A stretch of 64,000 bases of DNA from Camellia lanceoleosa (Eukaryota; Streptophyta; Magnoliopsida; Ericales; Theaceae). The position numbers and the translations under genes are program-made. The stretch lies in the NCBI GenBank assembly GCA_025200525.1, contig CM045762.1, positions 82,117,893 through 82,181,892 of the forward strand, given 5' to 3'. Numbering within the stretch: the first letter of the stretch is position 1; each line of letters opens with the position of its first letter. Of the stretch, positions 35,263-46,200 are shown one piece after another. The notes beneath the pieces were generated by a model, which had not been told where the DNA came from, did no database searches, and saw nothing but the letters and a program-made list of their open reading frames with translations.

Positions 35263-36353
35263 AAGCAGCGCATCTTTCACCCGGAGCGCAATACTCTTAT
35301 CGCTTCTGAAATAGATAAGCTCCTTGAGGCACAATTTATCAAAAGCGTGGACTACCCCAGGTGGCTGTCAAATGTGGTCCTAGTCCATAAAAACAATGGT
35401 AAATGGTGACTCTGTGTCGACTACTCCGACCTTAATAGAGCTTGCCCCAAAGACAGTTATCCCCTTTCTCGCATAGATCTGCTTATTGACGCCACGGCCA
35501 GCCATCAAATGCTCACCTTCATGGATGCCTTCTCTGGGTACAACCAAATTCTGATGCACTCGTCTGACCGGGAACATACCTCCTTCATCACCAACCGGGG
35601 AACCTACCATTATTATGTCATGCCATTTGGGTTGAAAAATGCCGGGGCCACTTACCAACGGTTGGTCAATGCCGTCTTTCATCATCAAATAGGCCGGAAC
35701 ATGAAAGTATATGTCAATGACATGCTAGTCAAGAGCAAACTCTTCACTAATCATCTGGCCGACTTGCGAGAGACCTTCGGCACCCTATGAAAGTATCAAA
35801 TGAAACTCAATCCGAAAAAATGCACCTTTGGCGTAGGATTTGGGAAGTTCTTGGGTTTTATGGTCAGTCAGCGAGGCATCGAAGCTAACCCCGAAAAGAT
35901 CAAGGCCTTGATAGAAATGCAGTCGCCCAAAACGGTTAAGGAGGTTCAGAGGCTTACTGGCAGAGTCACCGCCCTCAACCGCTTCATTTCCGGGGCAACG
36001 GACAAGTACCTCCCCTTCTTCAAAGTTCTTCGACAAACTTTCGAGTGAACGGCAGAATCCGAAAAGGCCTTTCAGTAATTGAAGCAGTGCATAGCCAACC
36101 CCCTATACTTTCTCAGGCAATCACGGGTGAACCCCTTTTCCTCTACTTAGTCGTATCAAACACCGCAGTCAGTGCAGCACTTATCAGGAAAGACAGCTCT
36201 GTCCAACGACCGGTCCACTACATCAATCGAGCTCTAAAAGGAGCAGAACAGAATTACACATTGCTTGAAAAAATGGCATTAGCCTTTGTCATAGCCTCAA
36301 GACAACTCCGACCTTACTTCCAGGCCCACCCCATTGTCGTCCTCACTAACTAA
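35263..36353 (+). pseudogene. Reverse transcriptase and RNase H of element 2, catalytic Asp lost
   Basis: Palm blocks VDYPRWLSNVVLVHKNNGKW, then a TGA at 35407 where Arg is expected, LCVDYSDLNRACPKDSY and MPFGLKNAGATYQRL. The YxDD box reads YVNDML, so the first catalytic Asp is Asn, a single G-to-A change that should abolish polymerisation. Further stops at 35788 and 36046. The frame shifts near 36105 before the RNase H part (EPLFLYLVVSNTAVSAAL and LLEKMALAFVIASRQLRP). RT and RNase H would otherwise make the cDNA. Confidence 0.9.
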
Positions 36354-36452
36354 CCGTTGAAGAAGATAATGCAACAACCAGAGTTTTCTGGCTGACTTAT
36401 ACAATGGTTAGTCGAGCTCAACCAATTTGACATCTCCTACCGACCTCGAACG

Positions 36453-36932
36453 ATGATCAAGGGACAGGCTGTCGCCGACTTCATCCTAGAGTTCACTAAT
36501 CCCATTCCAACCCCGACCCCGCCGCCCAGGCAACTCAACACTGAAACAGAAGATCCCTACTCTTGGACCCTCAATATCGATGGATCATTTCGCAAAGAAG
36601 GCAGTGGGGTTGGTCTCATCCTCACCGCCCCCGAGGGTGGTTATTTCAAGTGTGCTCTTCGCTTCTTGTTTGACGCGAGCAATAATGAGGCTGAATATGA
36701 GGCCTTGATAGCAGGTCTACGTCTAGCCAGAGACATTGGTGTCAGCCATATCCGGGTGTTCAGCGATTCCCAACTTATTGTTAGACAAATTACGAGGGAA
36801 TTCGATGCCAAGGAAGACACAATGCGGGCTTACAAGGATGTTGCACTCCCCTTGCTCGCCTCTTCAACACTTTCCACATCCAACACATCCCTTGGGCGGA
36901 AAACTCCAAGGCAAATGAGATGGCTCAATTAG
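36453..36932 (+). pseudogene. Second RNase H-like domain of element 2
   Basis: LNIDGSFRKEGSGVGLIL, FDASNNEAEYEALIAGLRLA and VFSDSQLIVRQI supply the acidic residues of an RNase H fold, as in element 1 at 16415-16747. The frame shifts near 36860, and the connection to integrase continues in another frame. Confidence 0.86.
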
Positions 36933-38281
36933 CTTCTGCAGATCAGTCCGACCTCAGCCATGGTGTCCGCCTCGAGTACTTGGCCCACCCTGCCACTTCC
37001 TCAAACCAGCAGCAAGTCCACTTCCTCCAAAACAAACCTATTCCATGGGCGGCCGACATCTTTCTATTTTTGACAACAGGAGAACTGCCAGACGACAAAT
37101 GGCAGGCCGCCAAAGTCAGGGCTCGGTCGTCCAACTACATTCTCATCAGCGGCCTCTTGTACAAACATAGCTTTTCACGCCCATACTTGCGATGCCTCAA
37201 TCCTGCTCAAGCGACCTACGTGATGAGGGAAGTCCATGAGGGTATATGTGGTAATCATTCGGGTGCCAAGTCACTAGCCCACAAAATACTTCACACCGGT
37301 TATTTCTGGCCTACTCTCAATCAAGATACGGTTGACTCCGTGCTTAAATGTGATAAGTGCCAACGTTTTGCCAACATCCCTCATACTCCTCCTACAGAAC
37401 TGATCACACTCTGCAGTCCTTATCCATTCGCCAAATGGGGGATTGACTTAATTGGCCCATTGCCCACCGGCCGAGGCCAAACCAAATTCGCAATCGTCGC
37501 CATTGATTACTTCACTAAATGGGTGGAGGCGGAACCCCTCGCCATAATCACCGAGCGGAACACAATTAGATTCATCTGGCAGTCGATCGTGTACCGATTT
37601 GGCATCCCTCAAGCCATCATCTCCGACAATGGCAAACAATTCGACAATGCCAAGTTCAGGAAATTTTGTGCAGAGCTTCAAATCCAGCCATGCTTCTCTT
37701 CCCCAAGTCATCCCCAAGCCAATGGCCAAGTTGAGGTCACGAACTGTTCTCTTCTGAAGATCATCAAAACCAAGTTGGAAACTGCTAAGGGACTTTAGGC
37801 TGAGGAATTACCGAACGTACTCTGGGCCTACCGCACTACCGCCCGAATCCCCACTAGGGAGACCCCCTTCCGCTTAACATATGACGCTGAGGCGGTCATC
37901 CCAGTGGAAATCACTCTGCCCACCCCAAGGGTTCTGCACTCGAAACCGGAACTAACTAAAGAACTGCGTCGGGCTGACCTGGACCTGATTGAAGAGCTCC
38001 GAGAGACCACTGCTGTCAGGAGGGCCTCATATCAATAGAAAATGAGAACACACTACAACCGCAAAGTTCGACCAAGGGAGTTCTCCGTTGGGGACCTTGT
38101 TTTGCGGGAAGTAACTCTTGCCACCAAAAATCCGGCTGAGGGCATGCTGGCAGCCAAGTAGGAGGGACCTTATGTTATTAAGACATGACCTCGTCCAGGT
38201 ACTTACCGACTTCAGGACATGGAAGGCCGAGACCTCCCCCATCCATGGAACGCCGAACACTTGAAACGTTATTTTCAATAA
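36920..38281 (+). pseudogene. Integrase of element 2
   Basis: The longest intact stretch of the element: 292 codons before the first stop (37796). Zinc-binding HHCC: REVHEGICGNHSGAKSLAH, then CDKCQRF. Catalytic core: WGIDLIGPLP (Asp), QAIISDNGKQF (Asp) and HPQANGQVEVTN (Glu), so the DDE triad is complete. After stops at 37796 and 38036 the C-terminal part continues (REFSVGDLVLREVTLATKN ... HLKRYFQ) to the natural TAA at 38279-38281. Two more stops fall near 38160 and 38188. No chromodomain was seen, as expected for Tat-like elements. Confidence 0.9.
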
Positions 38282-38459
38282 AAGCGTTATTTTTTGTATT
38301 GATCAAATGTTGTATGTTCTTTTTGAGAATCTACGCACTTGGATATTTTTGTCCTTTTCTCACATGGTGTAAATTTATAATCATTGAGCTACGCTTTAAA
38401 TGAAAGCACTCTTTTATCTTAGTTATTTGTGTGATATTTCAATAACACCCTGCTTACAG

Positions 38460-38945
38460 CCTCAGCCAGACTGAGCATGAAAAGCTCAGCCCGACTGAGT
38501 TACTTAAAGCCTCAGCCAGACTGAGTAGGAAGAGCTCAGCCAGACTGAGTTACTTAAAGCCTCAGGCAGACTGAGCACGAAGACCTCAGCCAGACTGAGT
38601 TACTTAAAGCCTCAACCAGATTGAGCATGAAGAGCTTAGCCTGACTGAGTTACTTAAAGCCCCAGCCAGACTGAGCATGAAGAGCTCAGCCAGGTTGAGT
38701 TACTTAAAGCCTCAGCCAAACTAAGCATGAAGAGCTTAGCCAGGCTAAGTTACTTAAAGCCTCAGCTAGACTGAGCATGAAGAGCTCAGTCCGACTGAGT
38801 TACTTAGAGCCTCAGCCAGACTGAGCATGAAGAGCTCAGCCAGACTGAGTTACTTAAAGCCTCACCTAGATTGAGCATGAAGAGCTCAGCCAGACTGAGT
38901 TACTTAAATCCTCAGCCAAACTGAGCATGATGAGCTCGGCCAAGG
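38460..38945. repeat. Tandem array in element 2, 50 bp period made of two 25 bp hairpin half-units
   Basis: About ten units of 50 bp. Each half-unit contains CTCAG-nnnnn-CTGAG, a 5 bp stem with a 5 nt loop, so about 20 potential hairpins follow one another. Spacers alternate between CATGAAGAG and TTACTTAAAG. It lies 180 bases past the pol stop and 480 bases past the 3' end of the antisense gene, the convergence zone of the two units. Confidence 0.95.
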
Positions 38946-39423
38946 CCATTCTTGCAACTTCATGTTTGTGGCATAGTCGCCATACTTAGTCAAATTTGAG
39001 GACCATGCTTTTACGCCTCTTAACATTCTTTACATTTTTTAATTTTCATTTCCCAACCTAGTCTTTCATTTCTCAACACTCTTACAACATGCTTAAAACT
39101 TCACATTTTAAGACCTTTATATTTCAACATTTTACAGGTTAGAATGGCTCCCTGCTGGGTCGTGATTTAACATTTCACATTTTTTAACATTCTCACAAGT
39201 TAGACTGGCTCCCTACTTCTCAACCTTTACTATGATTTTTACACAAGCCTTATGTGAATGACCATTCTCATTTTTTCAGATCCACACAAAAAAGCACAAC
39301 TCATAATTTTATTTATTCACAAACTTACACATATTTCACTACAGAAATTACAAACAAAAAGCAACAACTACAAAACAAAATAGTAACAACCAAACTTTTC
39401 TTTACAAATTTTATTCAAACTAA
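38946..39423. other. Non-coding spacer in element 2
   Basis: Between the hairpin array and the antisense gene stop. Contains two imperfect copies of GTTAGAATGGCTCCCT (near 39139 and 39200). No gene. Confidence 0.55.
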
Positions 39424-42061
39424 TCATTCATCCTCGCTTGACGCAAGGTCTTCTTCTTCAACACCCTCGTCTAGGGGGGTCTGGGCCACGTCGTCTTCGT
39501 CTATCCTCACATTGCTGAAGTCCAAGTCTGGGAACAGCTCTTCTGCTTTACGCGTGAAAGTTTTCCAGTCGTTGTCCCAGAACTCAGTCATCTCATGCTT
39601 GTAGAAGTCCGACCGCTGGAAGCTCTAGATCACTTCCTCTTCACTCCGACTCCCAAAGGTCGCTCCCAACGGGCCAGACCCCCTATCCCTTTCTCTCGCC
39701 AAGCTGCTGGCGATCGCGGCATCAATGGCCATCTAAAAGTCGGCGGACCCCTTGAACTGTTCTACTGCTGCAACACATAGGTCGGGGTACGCCGTCCTTT
39801 CAGTTGCCAACTTGGTTTTTTCTTCCTCCAAGGCCTTCTCTAACCCCACCTGCTCCGCCATTGACTTGGCCCGCTCATCTGCCAGCACCCTCTCCAGCTC
39901 AGCGATCTTCAAATTTGCTTCTTCTTTTTCTTTGATCGACTAAGCGCGCAGATCTTCGTTGCAGGTCATGGCCTTGTCCCACCTTTCGTTAGCGACGGTG
40001 CAGGCCTTCTGGGCCTTTTCTAGCTTCTTCTGCTCGCCACCCAATTGGAACTCGAGCGACACCACCTTGTGGCGTTCCGCCTCCAGCTCTAACTTGGTTG
40101 CGAGCAGCTCACCATTGGCTCGGTCGGCTAAATAGCCCTGCACCATCGCTAACACTTCCATCTTCTTGGCTTTCTGGGCCTCTTCCAGCCCTCTGACACA
40201 TGCACTCCGCGCAGTCTTCTTCCATTCTGCAATCTCCCTCCTCAAACTTTCAAGTTGGGACTCCACCTCCTCCAACTTTGCCTTCAACGGCCTCACTTCG
40301 CCTCTTGCAGCCGCCGCCTTGTTCAGTAGGGCTTCTGCTAAGGCAGTTGCCTCTATCTTGGCAGAGCACAACCCCCTTAGCAGTTCAGCCTCAGTAAAAC
40401 TGGCCATCGAACGCACTGCCGCGTCCTCCACCATGCCCAAAAACGGGTCAGCAGCAGTCCGGGATGGGCCTCCTTCTCCTTCAAGTCGCCCAGACACTGC
40501 TGGCACGTGGTAGATAGCAGTCTTCAACTTGACCCCCTCTCCTTCTCCTTGGGGAGCAAGCCCCCCCTTTGGCTATTGTTCTACCCTCTCCTTAGGGCCA
40601 GTTGCCCCATCTTTAACTTGTTTTTCAAGGACAGTTGCCCCACTCTCCATCTCATTCGCTATCTCCTCCGGTCCCACTTTGGGGGTGTCCTCGCCACCAA
40701 CCCTCATCTTCTTCAATCCGAGAGCATCCTTAGCCCCCTCAATGGCAACTCTCCTCTTCTTCCACTTCTTTAGTCCTGCCTCCACCTCTCGTCTGCCCCT
40801 CTCCTTCAGTGGGTCTATGGATTGTGGTAATAGGGCAAACTCAGTCAGGTTCTTATCCCCCAAAGGCTTAAGGCGAGGTCGAATCCTCTCCTTCATTACC
40901 AATTTCGGAGCAAGACCCAAATTTGCCTCTTTATATTTGTCCGCTCGGGCGAACAATCTCCTATCCTCCTCCTCCTCCACCTTCCTCTGCACCTCCAGCT
41001 CTTCCCTTGCCGGATCCTCCCCCAACGGTTGCAGTCCCAAGTTCAGGGAAAACAACGTCGAAGGAAGGACCAACTCGTCCCACCTCACTCCCTTCTCTTC
41101 CCTCCATTCCCTCACCCTCTTTACTCGGTCTTCAGCCGCCCCGTCCAACTTAGGCTCGACTGATTTGGTGAGGACCTTCCACGTTGTGCGAACTCTTACC
41201 CCCACCGTTCGCCGTCATAAAGAACCATCTCGGCCTCCACCCATTTACCAAAGATGGAAGACCCGCCACCAGACCTCGCCCCGCCACTGCTTGCAGAGTC
41301 ACCCAAGTCTCCTGCTGACCGGAGGCCTTGTAGCAGGAGAAGAACTCCTCTACTGTCATTGTCGTCCCTCCGATCGCCTGCTGCCAGGTACTCGCGCAGG
41401 CCACTACTATCTTCCAGGCGTTTGGCATCAGCTGCCCTGGCGCCGCCTCTAATTTGTTTAGCATATCCACCACTATTTGGGGGAGAAGTAGCCTCAAACC
41501 CCCTCGCAACGCCTCCTTGTACAGGCTGAATTCATCCGACCACACATCCGACGCCCTTTTCTTGGATGTGGGCAACCTTAACCCTATCTCCGTGGGAGTT
41601 TGGTGCTTCCTCCTTATTCCCTCCAACTCCTCTACCGTAAGTATGGATCTATTCGGTTTGGTGTGCCAGTGGTCCGACTCCATCTGACTAATAGGCCTCG
41701 CGGCTGCAATCATTGTCCTGGGGCGAGCCTACACCACCTAACTCGCTACATCTCCCTCCCTTCGCTCCGTACGATATTGTTCTGCCAAATCCACCGCATC
41801 GTCGTCGCCTAACAGATCAACCCTTACGGTTGCTGCTTTCTCTTGGGCCATTTCTCTTATGTGTCTACGAATGGTTTCGGACGCGGGCACAAGCAAGTTC
41901 ACAAAATGTTGCAGAGGTGTATCACTTGATACAAAGGAGTTTGCTCTTGGAATGTTTCGGTTCTTTGCAAAAAAGTAGGTAAAACGGATAATACCAAAAG
42001 CCCAAGGCTTTCCTGTATTCCAAGGGTCACAATTAAATTTTGCCAGCTTGAAAATTTTCAA
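39424..42061 (-). pseudogene. Antisense gene of element 2 (gypsy-type transposon ORF plus coiled coil), decayed
   Basis: Minus-strand gene opposite to gag-pol. The N-terminal part from 42061 ends at a stop at 41738; the frame resumes (41713) with WSDEFSLYKEALRGGLRLLL, PGQLMPNAWKIVVACASTW and GLVAGLPSLVNGWRPRWFF, matching the order of blocks in the element 1 antisense exon (GG-RLPL, NFFRIMMG, VVVQGNWEF). A frameshift near 41190 leads into VRTTWKVLTKSVEPKLDGA, then a Lys/Glu-rich region, a stop at 40573, and a long coiled coil (40400-39950; KLEEVESQLESLRREI). After stops near 39940, 39733 and 39630, the C-terminus is KHEMTEFWDNDWKTFTRKA and an acidic end SSEDE with TGA at 39424. The function of the family is unknown to me. 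Confidence 0.82.
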
Positions 42062-42269
42062 AAATTCAGCAAAACCGCCTTTTCAACACCCTATATTAAC
42101 CTACCATTTTGTTTCTTGCCCAACGCCTAACCCCCCCCAATCGCGGGATTAGGCCATGTGTACGACCATGATCCACTGCCCCATTCCCCTACCCTGTCTT
42201 TTCCACTTCAAATCACCACGTGCCCTGCCACTCCTCAAGCCCCACGCACCGCCACTTGCCCCTCCCCTC

Positions 42270-42512
42270 ATGATCGATCCTTCCACTCGATCACCCCTCG
42301 CGGTCGGCCCTCCTCATGGTCGGTCCCTCCACTCGATCACCCTTCGTGGTCGGTCCTCCTCATGGTCAGTCCCTCCATTCGATCACCTCTCGCAGTCGGT
42401 CCTCCTCATGGTCAGTCTCTCCACTCGACCACCCTTCGCGGTCGGCCCTCCTCATGGTCGGTCCCCCCACTCGATCACCCTTCGTCGTCGGCCCACTTCT
42501 CGATCGGTCTAC
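42270..42512. repeat. 46 bp tandem array upstream of the antisense gene
   Basis: CCACTCGATC (or a one-base variant) recurs at 42283, 42329, 42375, 42421 and 42467, exactly 46 apart. GC-rich, with CGGTCGG and TCATGGTC blocks. It sits between the 5' end of the antisense gene and the PPT, where that gene's promoter would be. Confidence 0.93.
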
Positions 42513-42576
42513 GTCCTGTCAGTCTTTCGCAACCATCGCTTTCTTCACTATTCCCTTCGTTGGACTAAAGGTGCAC

Positions 42577-42594
42577 TTGGGAATGGAGGACTAC
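42577..42594 (+). promoter_or_regulatory. Polypurine tract of element 2
   Basis: TTGGGAATGGAGGACTAC immediately before the 3' LTR start TGACATGG at 42595. Confidence 0.75.
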
Positions 42595-43153
42595 TGACAT
42601 GGGTAAGCCCATAAAGGTTATAGCCCACCATTTAGGGCCCAATACATAATTCAACCACTAAAGCCCAACGTTGTTGGAACTCAACATGGCATTAAGAACC
42701 AATGACATCTAAACACGTGGCAAGAGAAGGACAAGCCACATAAACAGGCAAAGATCCTGTAAAGTTATTGCACTGCACATCAGCCATTAATGAAGCTCCT
42801 TACAGCATTTATTGCGTTAACCCCTCCCCATAGAGGCAGAACGGCCTCACCATAAACAAGGCAAGCTAGAGCATAGACTTTCGGCCAAAATAACAAGTCG
42901 GAAGGGACAACGAAATGATTACCAGATGATATAAGCAGACATCGAAGACAAGAAGAAGGTTAAGCTTTCTATCTCTAATCTATCTCTACATTCCATCTCT
43001 CTTCTAACTTGCCTGTCGGAGGGTTCACTGGGGGACTCCCCATTCCCCGTTAAACTCTTGTGCAGGTTCTTCTGTGGGCTTGGTACCTCAGACACTGGTT
43101 TGGGAAGCATGAATCAGTCCAACCCGTTCCATCTAGAACACGCTGCTTCATCA
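42595..43153 (+). repeat. Element 2 3' LTR
   Basis: TGACATGG...TCATCA, 559 bp, paired with 32129-32686; AAAAT follows. Confidence 0.93.
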
Positions 43154-43221
43154 AAAATAAAATTGAAAAAAAGAAAAGAAAAGAAAAGATAGGTATTTGT
43201 ATGTATAATTTAAAATATTAT

Positions 43222-46200
43222 TGTAGACGTCCCCCGAACGCCCCGGGAGGATGACTCACGTTCTGTTCACATTGGGTTCACTACAGTTCAAAGGACTCAA
43301 TTTGTCACGGTTCTAAATCTGAACCAAAGAGTCCAACTCTGGCAAATCGTTTTGAAGAAAAACAGATTTTGAAAAGAAGTGCCAAACATGGACTGCTTTG
43401 CCAGATACAGAGTCGCCACCTAAATATTTTTTATGGGGGAATTTAGGAAACCCTGACTCGGTGCCAAAGGCCACGTGTCCGTCATCACCAAAGTTGTCTT
43501 GGCTCGGGAGCTTGGGTACGATCGGGGAAGGTCAGCTATGAGCACCCCTTTCGCCCGGTCTGAAGACCGGCCTCTACTAACCGTGATATCTTATTTTGAA
43601 AACCTTATATGTTCTTATTCCGGTTATTAGCCTAGAATTACTACGTTATGCGCACAGCAAACAAGTATAGACCAAATCGCCTAAGTTGGAACAAAACATT
43701 TTATGTTTATTTTAAAAATGGTTTGCTACTCGCAAGTAGGCTAAAATGCAGGTTTTGCCACCCTCAAGTGGGCTTTTATAAAAGAAGGTTTTGCCACTAT
43801 CTAGTGGGCTTAAAACTCACAGTTTTAATGCATTGTCCCAATTTAGGTAATTCAACCTCCATCCACAGGCATTCAAGCAGTTATATCACATAAGCAGCTA
43901 GCCTCATGGTAATCATGCTATTATGGCAACACTCACACACATGCGAGGATGCTAAAGCATAAAAGCTCACCTAGTACTTCAAGCCAAAACAGAAGCTCAT
44001 TAGAAATCCATGTATGGACCGAAGCATACTGAAATGTCTAATGCAACACATGCAAAGATGTAATCTAGGCAGGCTTGGCTATCCTAATCATGGCATGTGA
44101 AGTGCTACAAGTAACACGTATTCAATTTGGAAATTGAAATACAATGCAGTTTGTATGATGTACCGAGCCCGGTGCATGTAAACAAATGCATGGATGTACG
44201 CATGCGTTGCATAAGGTATGCTAAAATAAATATGCCCTAATCTACCATCATAAGCAGGTAAATAAAAGGGAAGAAAGAAGTGGGGGTTGGAAGACATACA
44301 CCGCACTCACCCACACTTATTACAAATTTGCCCTCGCTCGGAGGGACCAAAAAGAATAATACAGTCCCAAAATAATACAGTCCAAATACAGAATAAATTA
44401 ATTATTACAGAAATTTCTAATTATCAAATTAATATCAACATAAAAGAAAGGGGCCCCAGTCCTGCCTCGGGATGCGCGAATGATGCATGCTCGAATCCGA
44501 CTTGCCCCGAAACCGTTGCCATAGCATTGCTGCCCCTGTTTTCACTGTCCTGTTTTTCTGAAAACTGCCAAAGTCTTAGGACATGCTCCCTGAACACTGA
44601 GGATCATCATTGGCTGAATATAATGTCCACCGGCCGCGTACAATGTTCATCGGCTGGAGATAAAGCTATCGGCTGAAAATATAGTGCCGGTCGGCACATT
44701 ACACTGCCGGTCGATAGAAAGTTCCTGCAGGGGACAGGTTTGTGATGGCAGCCAAGAATACATGGCATGGGTTTTTAGGCATATGTATGCATGGCCACTG
44801 CCTCCTATCATATTTGGGGACTCAAGGAGACACGGCCCTTGGTTCTTGGGCCATCAATTATGCATGTTGATGTATGACGGCCTAAGGAACCATGGTTGCA
44901 TTTTAATGGTATTATGCATGCAACACAACAAAGGTAACTAAGTCCCTATCATGCCAAGATCAAGGGCCTTAGTGACATGGGAATTGAGGTGTGTTTTGTC
45001 ACTTGAGGTACAAACACCCCCCATTTCCCATACTTGGTTTGACACCCCAAACCAAGTAATGAAAAGCATGTCATGTAACAAGGCTCAAATGATGCAACAT
45101 TGGTCTAAGATGCAAGGCATACCCAATGCAATGCAACCTATCATGACAAAGGTATGAAACTCATGCATGCAAGATACAAATGTAGTGCAAGTTATAGGGA
45201 CAATCCAAGCAATGGGACCATCCTACTACAACACTTAATGAACCAAGCATACAACAAGCATATAATAAGCATACAATGGTGACCTTAACCACCATGGGGG
45301 AGACCTCAAACCTCCCCAAAACAGTGGCAAAAAGTGCCCCAAAACATGAGCAAAATGCTATACAAGCATGTAAGTAAATAGGCCCAAAACCAAGAGTACC
45401 AAAGACAGCATCTAACTATCATTAACATAACCACTCATGGCACATGTTGGACAACCAAAAACAGTTTCTTAGCATGCAAAAATACACCCAAATCCCCTTA
45501 TATGGCAGCCCCAAAATGCCCCAAACAAAACAAGCATGCATTAAGCTTATTCCTAAGCATAGAAAGGCACACCTTTAAAGCATGAACGAGGAAATGAATG
45601 CAAGCATGAAGGCATGGATTAGGGACTGAAATGTGATCTAAAATGATGCCAAATCATAAGATTAAGGTAGACTAATCATGATAAGGACTCACACACCAAA
45701 AGCTTACAAGCCAACAAGCAAGACAACAATACCAAACATGCCAAACATGGCAAAAAACAAGGCTATGACCCTTTTCATGGCAAATCAAGATCAAATGCTA
45801 TAACATGCAAGGCCAAAACATGAGGATATGGTAGGCTAATGGCATGGCACACTTCCAAGCAAAGTAAAGCATTACAAAGCAAGTATGAGAGGCATGTTAG
45901 GGGCCATAAATCCAACCTAAAACAGAGGCATAACATATCATATTAACCACAAATATGCTTTGAAATGAAGCCAAAAACAACCATGCACACATGCTATTTT
46001 TTTGGCCAAAAACAAAACAAGCAAGGGACAAAGGGAGAGGGTGTCCCTCCCTATATGAGACTTCAAAACACCTTCCTCACCACTGAAAACCCCGGTTTTC
46101 AGTGGTGAAGACCAAAACACCAAGTAAACAAAGCCTTACCAAAAGAACACCAAAATGGCCAAACAAAGCCTAAAAGGGTGAGCCTTTACTCAAACCACAA

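Larger units (their letters stand above)
32129..43153 (+). mobile_element. Element 2: complete Ty3/gypsy LTR retrotransposon, Tat-like, 11.0 kb
   Basis: Perfect 5 bp target duplication AAAAT (32124-32128 and 43154-43158). LTRs 32129-32686 and 42595-43153 (558 and 559 bp, about 90% alike by eye, so older than element 1 if rates are equal). A PBS follows the 5' LTR and a purine-rich tract precedes the 3' LTR. Order: gag, protease, RT, RNase H, second RNase H and integrase on the plus strand; a 50 bp tandem array; an antisense coiled-coil gene on the minus strand; a 46 bp tandem array; PPT; 3' LTR. The plan matches element 1 in mirror image. Many stops, three frameshifts and a mutated RT active site make it inactive. 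Confidence 0.94.

Noticed and set aside
40529..41452. A 307-codon plus-strand gene
   Set aside because: It is the complement of the minus-strand antisense gene, which shows recognisable family blocks and coiled coil; the plus reading is a low-complexity Ser/Pro shadow.
42156..42614. Ser/Pro-rich protein genes on the plus strand
   Set aside because: They are readings of the 46 bp minisatellite; no domain, and they overlap the PPT/LTR junction.
44287..45157. Small plus-strand genes in the solo LTR
   Set aside because: No family resemblance, poor coding character, and the whole stretch is part of a repeated LTR.
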